From Trichodesmium sp. jk18x7bins.61 (GTDB lineage Bacteria > Cyanobacteriota > Cyanobacteriia > Cyanobacteriales > Microcoleaceae): 8,696 nt of DNA. Made by a program: the position numbers and the translations under genes. The stretch spans positions 1-8,696 of the forward strand of contig JAJEAQ010000818.1 of assembly GCA_022822685.1 (NCBI GenBank). Direction: 5' to 3'. Positions 1 through 4,987 of the stretch are shown piece by piece; the first letter of the stretch is position 1; every line of letters begins with the position of its first letter. The notes under the pieces were generated by a model. It saw only the letters and a list, made by a program, of their open reading frames with translations. It was not told where the DNA came from and did no database searches.

Positions 1-171
1 GATTAGGAACACTATTCAACTTAGCTCTGCTCTATCAGAATTTTTCCGGAAATTAGTCTCATTTGAGATGTAGCTAACAGTAGAACAACAAGAGAAAAGT
101 AACTAAGATTTTCTGTTATAAGTCAGGACAACTAGCTGATAATTTTCTGCCTCTAAACTATATAAAATAAT

Positions 172-176
172 AGGAG
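172..176 (+). promoter_or_regulatory. Ribosome binding site (AGGAG) of the DUF4359-like gene
   Basis: AGGAG lies 3 bases before the ATG at 180 and 9 bases before a second in-frame ATG at 186 (the protein begins M-N-M). The 9-base spacing is closer to normal, so translation may really begin at 186 and yield a protein two residues shorter. A TATAAA at 161-166 is too close to this site to be a convincing -10 box. Confidence 0.55.
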
Positions 177-179
177 TTT

Positions 180-608
180 ATGAATATGTTACAGGATAAA
201 AAATCTAGCGGTTATAGCAAACCACCTAAGTTTTGGGGTTTAAGCAAAGCAGGAGCGATCGCTCTAACAGTAGCAGCGACAGTAATGGGATTTACTAATC
301 CTCCTAGAGATGAGTATGTTAATTATGCTTCTAATAAACTAGCAACTGAGATTAAAGAATCTGTTTGTAAAGAGTCTCAAGTTCCAGATTTTTTAAGTGG
401 TTTGACAAGGGAGTTAATTGATAATTGCGAAAAGCTGATTAAGAGCCAAAGAACAACAATTAAAGGTTTGATGGATAATGCAACGCAACGTCAAAATTTG
501 ATTTTATTCAGTTTTTACACTACAGAATTTCAGGGTAGAAGATATCAAACTATTGGTGCAGTGGGGAATTTTCTAACATTTCCACCACAGAAAATTGATC
601 AAAGTTGA
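180..608 (+). CDS. DUF4359-like membrane-anchored protein
   Basis: 142-residue protein of unknown function. The first 23 residues are polar and basic, and residues 24-38 form one hydrophobic stretch (AGAIALTVAATVMGF), best read as a signal anchor or uncleaved signal that puts the C-terminal part outside the cytoplasm. Right after it come TNPP (39-42) and EYVNYA (45-50), then two cysteines (C63, C83) that could pair as a disulfide, then the block NATQRQNLILFSFYTTEF (100-117) and a YQTIGAVGNFLTF tail (122-134). This order (TNP, Y-x-x-Y-A, two Cys, TxRQN...FSxYxT, TIGxxGxF) matches my memory of cyanobacterial DUF4359 proteins. No catalytic motif is visible. The gene stands alone, with no same-strand neighbour and a good AGGAG site. 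Family assignment is moderately confident; function is unknown. Confidence 0.75.
   Translation: MNMLQDKKSSGYSKPPKFWGLSKAGAIALTVAATVMGFTNPPRDEYVNYASNKLATEIKESVCKESQVPDFLSGLTRELIDNCEKLIKSQRTTIKGLMDNATQRQNLILFSFYTTEFQGRRYQTIGAVGNFLTFPPQKIDQS
255..262. repeat. HIP1 octameric palindrome (GCGATCGC)
   Basis: Perfect GCGATCGC, the highly iterated palindrome of many cyanobacteria. Two more perfect copies are at 3205-3212 (between the PhyH gene and hisS) and 5678-5685 (inside the J-domain gene). Three copies in under 9 kb of AT-rich DNA are far above chance and are the simplest cyanobacterial marker here. Confidence 0.9.
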
Positions 609-645
609 CACGGGGACTTCCCATCAATCAAGTTATAGTAATGTA

Positions 646-677
646 CCCACACGCTCCGCTGTCGCTTTTAGTGTGGG
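646..677. repeat. Hairpin (CCCACAC / GTGTGGG)
   Basis: CCCACAC at 646-652 pairs perfectly with GTGTGGG at 671-677 around an 18-base loop. It starts 38 bases after the DUF4359-like stop codon, but no T-run follows, so it is a poor intrinsic terminator. Stem-loops of this look sit at the ends of IS200/IS605-type elements in cyanobacteria, so it may be a leftover terminus. No transposase remnant lies beside it, so this reading is weak. Confidence 0.45.
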
Positions 678-816
678 CTTCTGATGTTCTTAAAAACGCT
701 CAGAACTTCCTTATCAGCGGATTTATTATTATATCATGTCCGGAGCATTAGTGAAAAAAACATCGGATTGATAATTAAGAGAGAAAAACTTCCCTTAGAC
801 TCTAATTTGTCCCTCT

Positions 817-835
817 CTACTGACTACTGGCTACT
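817..835 (-). repeat. Degenerate heptad repeat, inverted copy of the 1886-1920 array
   Basis: CTACTGACTACTGGCTACT reads, on the other strand, as AGTAGCC-AGTAGTC-AGTAG, the same heptad unit found in five tandem copies at 1886-1920 but in opposite orientation. It is short and degenerate. With the neighbouring AACCGG arm it forms the outer left half of an inverted arrangement around the Uma2 gene. Confidence 0.6.
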
Positions 836-851
836 TTATTTATACGTATTT

Positions 852-865
852 AACCGGGTTTGGTA
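852..865. repeat. AACCGG-type repeat arm (outer left)
   Basis: AACCGGGTTTGGTA directly abuts the TTA at the left edge of the MITE at 866. Its inverted counterpart, TATAAAATCCGGTT, abuts the TTA at the right edge of the second MITE (1853-1866); 11 of 14 positions agree after reverse complementing. A third, palindromic copy is at 2055-2085. The motif appears to be a dispersed palindromic repeat of this genome. Confidence 0.6.
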
Positions 866-1019
866 TTATACCAATTACTAAAAACTTTGATGTACGAGTA
901 TTTTTTATTTCCAAATACTATATATAGTAGCAAATCCACGATATTTGGTGATTTGGTGATTTTAACGCTTATTTTTTGCCCCTAGCAAGCATAGCATTCT
1001 TTTTTGATAATTGGTATTA
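866..1019. mobile_element. MITE-like palindromic element A, downstream of the Uma2 gene
   Basis: Terminal inverted repeats TACCAATTA (869-877) and TAATTGGTA (1008-1016) match perfectly over 9 bp and continue imperfectly into A-rich/T-rich stretches. The trinucleotide TTA flanks both ends in direct orientation (866-868 and 1017-1019), as a 3-bp target duplication would. The interior is non-coding and can fold: a perfect 14-bp palindrome (916-929) sits inside CCAAATA/TATTTGG (911-917 and 942-948). The element ends only 3 bases from the Uma2 stop codon. Its ends match those of the element at 1757-1852. It has no coding capacity, so it would need a transposase in trans, whose family I cannot name. 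Confidence 0.55.
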
Positions 1020-1022
1020 GTT

Positions 1023-1688
1023 CTATTTCGGGCTTATTTCCGGGTTTTGTAACCATTGACGAAACTCACGGAGTAAAGTATTTTCGCCTATTCCTCCTCG
1101 TCTTTTGAGAAATTTTAACATAACCGACTTAGACAAAATTGGTAAAACGTTTGATTGTTCTTGAGCCTGATAACTCCCTTCTTGCAAACAATAAATAAAT
1201 AAGTCTTCGCCATCAAATCTCCATATTTCTCCGATACCTAAAGCGGCATAAATTGTTAAACGATTTAAGGAACTGCTGGTAATATCAATCTCAATCGCCA
1301 AATCAGGTGCAGGATCTATATTAAAATCAAATTTAATTTTCCCTCGTACTAATGCCTCATTGGTGATGTAATAACATTCATCTGGTTCAATTCCTTTTTG
1401 CAAATCTTCTCGAATTAATGTTGTCGAACAGAGACTCAATATTTCTAGCCCTAATACTTCTGTTGTTGTTTGTACCAGTCGTCCTAAAAAACCTTTATTG
1501 ATTTCATGTTCTGGTAAAGGAGTCGCAATTTCTAATATTCCTTGATTATAGGTCAATCTTTTACTAGGATTTTCCGCTAAATCTAACAATAATGCTTGAT
1601 AGGTTTCCCATCTGACTCCGGTTAATAGTGTTCTGTTTTTTGGTTTAAATAAGGTTTTATTCATAGTCTGAATTATGATTTTTGACAT
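1023..1688 (-). CDS. Uma2-family (DUF820) PD-(D/E)XK nuclease-fold protein
   Basis: 221 residues from the ATG at 1688. Members of this large, mostly cyanobacterial family have a restriction-endonuclease-like fold; the cellular role is not established. Numbering from that ATG, I see the G-x-x-E strand (G50, E53), P-L-P-E-H (57-61), E-P-D-E-C-Y (101-106), P-D-L-A-I-E-I (128-134) with the metal-ligand candidates D129 and E133, and Y147...G-I-G-E-I-W-R (151-157). The usual Lys four residues before the Tyr is Arg143 here, which I recall from a cyanobacterial subgroup. An upstream TTG at 1730 would add ENPAVSQSRTIGS, which looks like translated intergenic repeat, so I reject it. ATG 1664 is a further option; no start has a well-spaced Shine-Dalgarno site. 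The gene is closely flanked by two related MITEs. Confidence 0.85.
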   Translation of the reverse strand: MSKIIIQTMNKTLFKPKNRTLLTGVRWETYQALLLDLAENPSKRLTYNQGILEIATPLPEHEINKGFLGRLVQTTTEVLGLEILSLCSTTLIREDLQKGIEPDECYYITNEALVRGKIKFDFNIDPAPDLAIEIDITSSSLNRLTIYAALGIGEIWRFDGEDLFIYCLQEGSYQAQEQSNVLPILSKSVMLKFLKRRGGIGENTLLREFRQWLQNPEISPK

Positions 1689-1756
1689 ACTCCCGATGGT
1701 GCGCGATTGCGACACTGCGGGATTCTCCAACCTGCATATTATCGATGAATTACAAG

Positions 1757-1852
1757 TTATACCAATTTGAAAAAAGAATGTTACAAATGAGTGGCTGGAA
1801 GTCTATTCCAGTGAGGGTTTTACTATAGCAGTGATTCTTCAAATTGGTATTA
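1757..1852. mobile_element. MITE-like palindromic element B, upstream of the Uma2 gene
   Basis: Perfect 12-bp terminal inverted repeats, TACCAATTTGAA (1760-1771) and TTCAAATTGGTA (1838-1849), enclose 66 non-coding bases. As in element A, a direct TTA flanks both sides (1757-1759 and 1850-1852). Inside, CTGGAA (1795-1800) and TTCCAG (1806-1811) form a perfect 6-bp stem with a 5-base loop. The gene-facing end is also similar to the gene-facing end of element A: after TACCAATT both run through A-rich sequence to GAATG. The element occupies the likely promoter region of the Uma2 gene, so it may supply or disrupt its promoter. Confidence 0.6.
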
Positions 1853-1866
1853 TATAAAATCCGGTT
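1853..1866. repeat. AACCGG-type repeat arm (outer right)
   Basis: TATAAAATCCGGTT begins right after the TTA that ends MITE B. It is the inverted, 11/14 matching counterpart of the arm at 852-865. The two arms therefore frame the whole MITE A - Uma2 - MITE B block. Confidence 0.5.
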
Positions 1867-1885
1867 AAATAACTAACTTAAATTT

Positions 1886-1920
1886 AGTAGTCAATAGTCA
1901 GTAGTCAGTAGTCAGTAGAG
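1886..1920 (+). repeat. Heptanucleotide tandem array (STRR type)
   Basis: Five tandem 7-bp units: AGTAGTC, AATAGTC, AGTAGTC, AGTAGTC, AGTAGAG. Tandem heptamers of this kind are known from heterocystous and other filamentous cyanobacteria as short tandemly repeated repetitive (STRR) sequences. An inverted degenerate copy is at 817-835 on the other side of the Uma2 gene. Copy number at such arrays usually varies between strains. Confidence 0.8.
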
Positions 1921-2054
1921 GGTTTTGTTATGATTATGTCTATAAGTGCAACGCTGGTTAATTTGATTGCTATTTCTATTCTTGGTGACTGCAAAGATCC
2001 CAAAGAGTTCTATCAAGCTCGCTTTTTCCATCCTACATTCTACACTGGTCATAC

Positions 2055-2085
2055 AACCGGATTTCATATTATACTAAATTCGGTT
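2055..2085. repeat. Palindromic AACCGG repeat
   Basis: AACCGGATTT (2055-2064) and AAATTCGGTT (2076-2085) form an inverted repeat with 9 of 10 matches around an 11-base spacer. It is a full palindromic version of the half-arms at 852-865 and 1853-1866. It lies inside the unsupported frame 1930-2124, which argues against that frame being a gene. Confidence 0.6.
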
Positions 2086-2111
2086 TATATAGGAGCTTTA
2101 TTACAAAGGCA

Positions 2112-2129
2112 AGGCAAGAGGTAAAAGGC
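2112..2129 (+). repeat. Dispersed AGGCAAGAG repeat, copy 1
   Basis: AGGCAAGAGGTAAAAGGC matches AGGCAAGAGTTAAAAGG at 4908-4924, upstream of hisS, with one difference over 17 bases. GGCAAGAGG-type purine repeats recur in filamentous cyanobacterial intergenic DNA. No function is visible. Confidence 0.5.
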
Positions 2130-2274
2130 AAGAGGCTTGGACGATTATAGAGGATTTAAAAAGAGTACATGCATCATAATCGTATTTAGTATTAGGCGAC
2201 AGCGCAGGGCTAATTAAAATTCAAAGCCCCTCTTACGATCTATTCCAAGAACGCCGTCAGATCAGAATGTTAAA

Positions 2275-3045
2275 TCAAGCTATCCGAGGACCTAATCTCT
2301 GGTATACTTCCTGGAGCCAAAATCGCTGTGTCAGCATCATTCTCGCCACGCTGCTGCAATTAGGAAATCTTGTGTAAAAAACCCAGAGGTCCATAAAATA
2401 GACGTCTCCCGGTTCACCCACCATCTCCACAACTTCAACCTCAATCCCATCTATCTTCGCCTTTTTGCCTATGATTTCATCTCGGTCTCCGTGAGCCTTC
2501 TTGAGCAGATCGTCGAAGAAGGCAATCTCACTCAGTTGCTTCCTAACGCCTTGGCGTGTCAAATTTTCTGGTGTTTCAATTCGATGCGAACCTGTAACGG
2601 CAATCGGACCTCCTCCACCAGGCCTGACAGAGTCTAGGAAAGTGAATAGCTGAACACCCGCCGTGTCAAATCCACTGAGGCTGGGAGCATCAAGGTGCCA
2701 ATCAAGGTCGCGCCTACTGCCCTTGTTGTGGGGCAGCGTGAGAAGCAGATTAGCTCCCATGGTCCTCTCGCGAACATCCCGTCCATCCACGAGATCAGTG
2801 ATACATTTGTCAAGCTCGATGGTCATCAAGCTGCCGATAGTATTTGACTTCAATATTTGTTTTCCCAACCTGCGAATCGCCAACGGGGTGCAAAAATGCC
2901 ACTGGCCATCCTTATAGCACCTCTCCTTTTCACAAATCGCCAAAATTCGCTCACGGCCAATTTTTGCCTTCTCTACGGGCCAAAGACCAGGTAATAGGAT
3001 GAGTCCTTCCTTCTTAAATGTATCTTTCTGTTCGTGGCTCAACAA
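2275..3045 (-). CDS. Phytanoyl-CoA dioxygenase (PhyH)-like protein, distal His replaced by Tyr
   Basis: 256 residues; PhyH-superfamily Fe(II)/2-oxoglutarate oxygenase fold, substrate unknown. The N-terminus (LSHEQKDTFKKEGLILLPGL) is the family's typical opening. W-H-L-D (116-119) supplies the first iron ligands, H117 and D119. G-G-G-G-P (143-147) and V-T-G-S-H-R (150-155) are the usual loop, and G-E-P-G-D (210-214) precedes the last strand. There the second iron His is expected but the protein reads W-V-F-Y-T (221-225); Tyr224 is TAC (2374-2376), one transition from CAC. R235, 11 residues on, fits the 2-oxoglutarate-binding Arg. Activity is therefore doubtful or altered. The start is TTG, chosen because it fits the family N-terminus; no ATG is available in frame. 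GC is about 53-57% in sampled blocks against about 33% in hisS, suggesting transfer. It could be a young pseudogene. Confidence 0.85.
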   Translation of the reverse strand: MLSHEQKDTFKKEGLILLPGLWPVEKAKIGRERILAICEKERCYKDGQWHFCTPLAIRRLGKQILKSNTIGSLMTIELDKCITDLVDGRDVRERTMGANLLLTLPHNKGSRRDLDWHLDAPSLSGFDTAGVQLFTFLDSVRPGGGGPIAVTGSHRIETPENLTRQGVRKQLSEIAFFDDLLKKAHGDRDEIIGKKAKIDGIEVEVVEMVGEPGDVYFMDLWVFYTRFPNCSSVARMMLTQRFWLQEVYQRLGPRIA

Positions 3046-3182
3046 AGCAATGGCGTCCCGGAAACATATCTCACAATTCTATTGCAATTTGGCATCAAAC
3101 TAGAGAAACTGTAATTTAGTACCAACTCACACTTATTAGGCCAGAGTAGCAAAGCTATCTCTATCTATAAAAAGCTTACTAT

Positions 3183-3204
3183 ATAGAACCCATTTTGGTT
3201 CTAT
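3183..3204 (-). terminator. Hairpin 3' of hisS, possible terminator
   Basis: ATAGAACC (3183-3190) and GGTTCTAT (3197-3204) form a perfect 8-bp stem with a 6-base loop, 93 bases beyond the hisS stop and next to a HIP1 site. On the minus strand a T5 run follows only after about ten bases, so it is an imperfect intrinsic terminator. It could serve the hisS transcript or simply be an intergenic palindrome. Confidence 0.3.
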
Positions 3205-3222
3205 GCGATCGCTTGCCTGACA

Positions 3223-3240
3223 GGAGCAAGATTCTCCCAC
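3223..3240. repeat. Dispersed hairpin repeat (GGAGCAAGATTCTCCCAC)
   Basis: GGAGCAAGATTCTCC forms a short imperfect hairpin followed by CACTATTGA. The copy at 4735-4751 has a perfect stem followed by CACTATCGA. The shared hairpin plus CACTAT tail marks a small dispersed repeat family, one copy on each side of hisS. Confidence 0.55.
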
Positions 3241-3296
3241 TATTGACTACTCTCAACCAAATGGGTGTAGCAAAACTAGATCAAATTGTGATTATT

Positions 3297-4685
3297 TCAA
3301 GTTAATCGTTGTTTTAATACACCTGCTAAACCTTCTATTGGTACTTTCATTTGTTCGCCCGTGCGCAAATCTTTGAAACTACACATATTAGCTGCTGCTT
3401 CCTCAGAGCCAATAATCACACAAAAAGGAATTTTCTGTTTATCAGCTTGCTGTAATTGCTTACCTAATCCACGACTATCAAAACTTGTGATTACATTCAT
3501 CCCGCTGTGGCGCAACTTTTGAGAAACATCTAAATAAATTGGCATCAAATCCTCCTGCATATTTACAACCATAATTGTTGCAGGAGTTGGAGTAAAAGAT
3601 TCTAAAATACCTGCTTTTAACAAACGACTCATCAACCGTGTTAAACCAATAGAAATACCAACTCCGGGCATTTTTTCCCCAATAAACATCCCGACTAACT
3701 CTTCATATCGACCCCCAGAACAAATGCTGCCTAAAGCTTCATGTCCGATTAAAGTTGTTTCATAAACTGTGCCAGTATAATAATCTAAACCCCTAGCTAT
3801 TGATAAATCAATACAAAAACGCTGTTCTGAAACTCCCAAATTTCGTACACCATAAATCACTGTTTCTAACTCCGAAACTCCTTGACTTAACAACTCAGAA
3901 TTATCTAGAGTTTCTGTTAAGTGTTTCAGCTTATCTAAAACCTGATCAACAGAGCCTTTAATATTAGTAAAATCCCAAACTTTTTCTACCTGAGATTCAG
4001 ATAAATCAATATCTGTTAGAGCTTTTTTTACTTTATATTCTCCAACTTTTTCCGCCGTATCAACAATCCTAATGCAAGATACTATATTATCTTTTGCTAC
4101 TCCCACAGATTCAAAAAAACCTGTGAGTACTTTGCGATTATTAATTCTGATGATAAAATCACCGAGATTAACCGCTTCAAAAATTTCAGCAATAATCGCT
4201 GGAATTTGAGCATCATACAATAGACTTAATTTTCCTCGCCCAACAACATCAATATCACATTGTCTAAACTGTCTAAAACGACCATCTTTGGCTCGTTCAC
4301 CTCGGAAAACTACATCCATTTGATAACGAGCAAAAGGAAAATTAATATCGTTCAAATGCCTAGCAATATAAGCAGCTAAAGGAACAGTTTGATCAAATTT
4401 TAGTGCCCTTTCTTCTGAGCCACTATCTCCAGCTTGTTCTTTCTCTGCTTGACGATTAGGAGGTAAAATAGGGAACAAACCATACACAATATTATCACCT
4501 TGATTTCCTTTGGCTTGTAGTACTTCTAAACGCTCTACTGCTGGAGTTTCTATTGGAGTAAATCCGTAGCGTTCAAACACTTCACGAATTGTATCTATCA
4601 AATATAATTCCAGTCGCTTTTCACCAGGGAGGAATTCCGGAAATCCACTAGGACAACTATAATTAATTTTTTCTGCTTTGGCCAT
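3297..4685 (-). CDS. hisS: Histidyl-tRNA synthetase
   Basis: Class II aminoacyl-tRNA synthetase that activates histidine with ATP and charges tRNA-His in the cytoplasm. At 462 residues it is a little longer than the E. coli enzyme. Motif 2 is at about 119-148 (R-Y-Q...R128-G-E-R131...R-F-R-Q-F-R-Q-C-D), the HisRS-specific A-R-G-L-D-Y-Y-T-G at 297-305 with catalytic R298, G-G-R-Y-E-E-L at 324-330, and motif 3 G-V-G-I-S-I-G-L-T-R-L at 341-351. The anticodon-binding domain starts near 369. L-K-F-D-Q-T-V-P-L (95-103), in place of the E. coli-type L-R-P-E-G-T, and R-Q-C-D-I-D-V-V-G (141-149) are features of the archaeal/eukaryotic-like HisRS branch, so a second, E. coli-type hisS may exist elsewhere. 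A polar stretch (about 76-93) precedes it. The ATG start matches the family; no strong Shine-Dalgarno site is visible. Confidence 0.95.
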   Translation of the reverse strand: MAKAEKINYSCPSGFPEFLPGEKRLELYLIDTIREVFERYGFTPIETPAVERLEVLQAKGNQGDNIVYGLFPILPPNRQAEKEQAGDSGSEERALKFDQTVPLAAYIARHLNDINFPFARYQMDVVFRGERAKDGRFRQFRQCDIDVVGRGKLSLLYDAQIPAIIAEIFEAVNLGDFIIRINNRKVLTGFFESVGVAKDNIVSCIRIVDTAEKVGEYKVKKALTDIDLSESQVEKVWDFTNIKGSVDQVLDKLKHLTETLDNSELLSQGVSELETVIYGVRNLGVSEQRFCIDLSIARGLDYYTGTVYETTLIGHEALGSICSGGRYEELVGMFIGEKMPGVGISIGLTRLMSRLLKAGILESFTPTPATIMVVNMQEDLMPIYLDVSQKLRHSGMNVITSFDSRGLGKQLQQADKQKIPFCVIIGSEEAAANMCSFKDLRTGEQMKVPIEGLAGVLKQRLT

Positions 4686-4734
4686 CTATATTAATTTGGA
4701 AGTGTTTATTAATATGAAATTTTCGCTGACGCAA

Positions 4735-4751
4735 GGGAGCAATATGCTCCC
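4735..4751. repeat. Dispersed hairpin repeat, perfect copy
   Basis: GGGAGCA (4735-4741) and TGCTCCC (4745-4751) form a perfect 7-bp stem with a 3-base loop, followed by ACTATCGA. It is the better-preserved member of the pair with 3223-3240. It lies about 50 bases upstream of the hisS start codon, in the likely 5' leader or promoter, so it could affect hisS expression. Confidence 0.6.
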
Positions 4752-4907
4752 ACTATCGAACAATTGAAACTTCAAATGGTTGCAAGAAGGAACAGGCAAC
4801 TTTATGGAAGAGATAAAAAAATAAATCTATCAGGTTTTTTCTTCTTTGTTTGATCCAAAAATATAATTAAGTAACTAGACATAATTAACTTCACATTTAA
4901 AGGAGGT

Positions 4908-4924
4908 AGGCAAGAGTTAAAAGG
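4908..4924 (+). repeat. Dispersed AGGCAAGAG repeat, copy 2
   Basis: AGGCAAGAGTTAAAAGG matches the copy at 2112-2129 with one difference. It directly follows AAAGGAGGT (4899-4907), which looks like a Shine-Dalgarno site but has no start codon after it. Confidence 0.45.
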
Positions 4925-4987
4925 AATATAGCCAATTATTAAGTACACAAATAATTTGACCTACCTACTTAAAGTGCCATAATTTTT

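Larger units (their letters stand above)
609..1022. other. Repeat-filled intergenic region, no convincing gene
   Basis: Between the DUF4359-like gene and the Uma2 gene I see no supportable gene. In order it holds a 7-bp-stem hairpin (646-677), a degenerate heptad repeat (817-835), an AACCGG-type repeat arm (852-865) and a MITE-like palindromic element (866-1019). The only open frame, 684-881, runs through these repeats, has no ribosome binding site and resembles no protein I know. Confidence 0.7.
1867..2274. other. Repeat-rich intergenic region with a possible gene remnant
   Basis: The stretch contains the heptad array (1886-1920), a palindromic AACCGG repeat (2055-2085) and a GGCAAGAGG repeat (2112-2129). 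The open frame 1930-2124 passes through the last two and has no recognisable domain, so I do not call it a gene. At 2180-2278 a stop-bounded frame reads LVLGDSAGLIKIQSPSYDLF and onward to ...RMLNQA. That composition looks protein-like and may be a decayed gene end cut at the PhyH segment, but I do not recognise it. Confidence 0.5.
4686..4987. other. Intergenic region between hisS and the J-domain gene
   Basis: It contains two dispersed repeats (hairpin 4735-4751 and AGGCAAGAG repeat 4908-4924) and otherwise AT-rich sequence that should include the hisS promoter. I find no clear -35/-10 pair and no gene. The 302-base gap argues against hisS and the J-domain gene being one tight operon. Confidence 0.5.

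Noticed and set aside
684..881. 65-codon plus-strand open frame
   Set aside because: It runs through the heptad repeat, the AACCGG arm and into MITE A, has no ribosome binding site and resembles no known protein.
1689..1730. Longer Uma2 start at TTG 1730
   Set aside because: The extra 14 residues read like translated intergenic repeat and the family does not need them; ATG 1688 or 1664 is more likely.
1886..1920. Tandem repeats as a possible CRISPR array
   Set aside because: Units are 7 bp with no spacers and there are no cas genes; this is a heptanucleotide STRR array.
1930..2124. 64-codon plus-strand open frame
   Set aside because: Its second half is made of the palindromic AACCGG repeat and the GGCAAGAGG repeat. 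No domain or Shine-Dalgarno site is visible.
2663..2917. 84-codon plus-strand open frame
   Set aside because: It lies antisense inside the PhyH gene, whose protein is clearly of the family; the frame is a shadow of high GC.
4899..4907. Near-perfect Shine-Dalgarno sequence AAAGGAGGT
   Set aside because: No start codon with an open frame follows at a suitable distance on the plus strand; probably chance or part of the purine-rich repeat.
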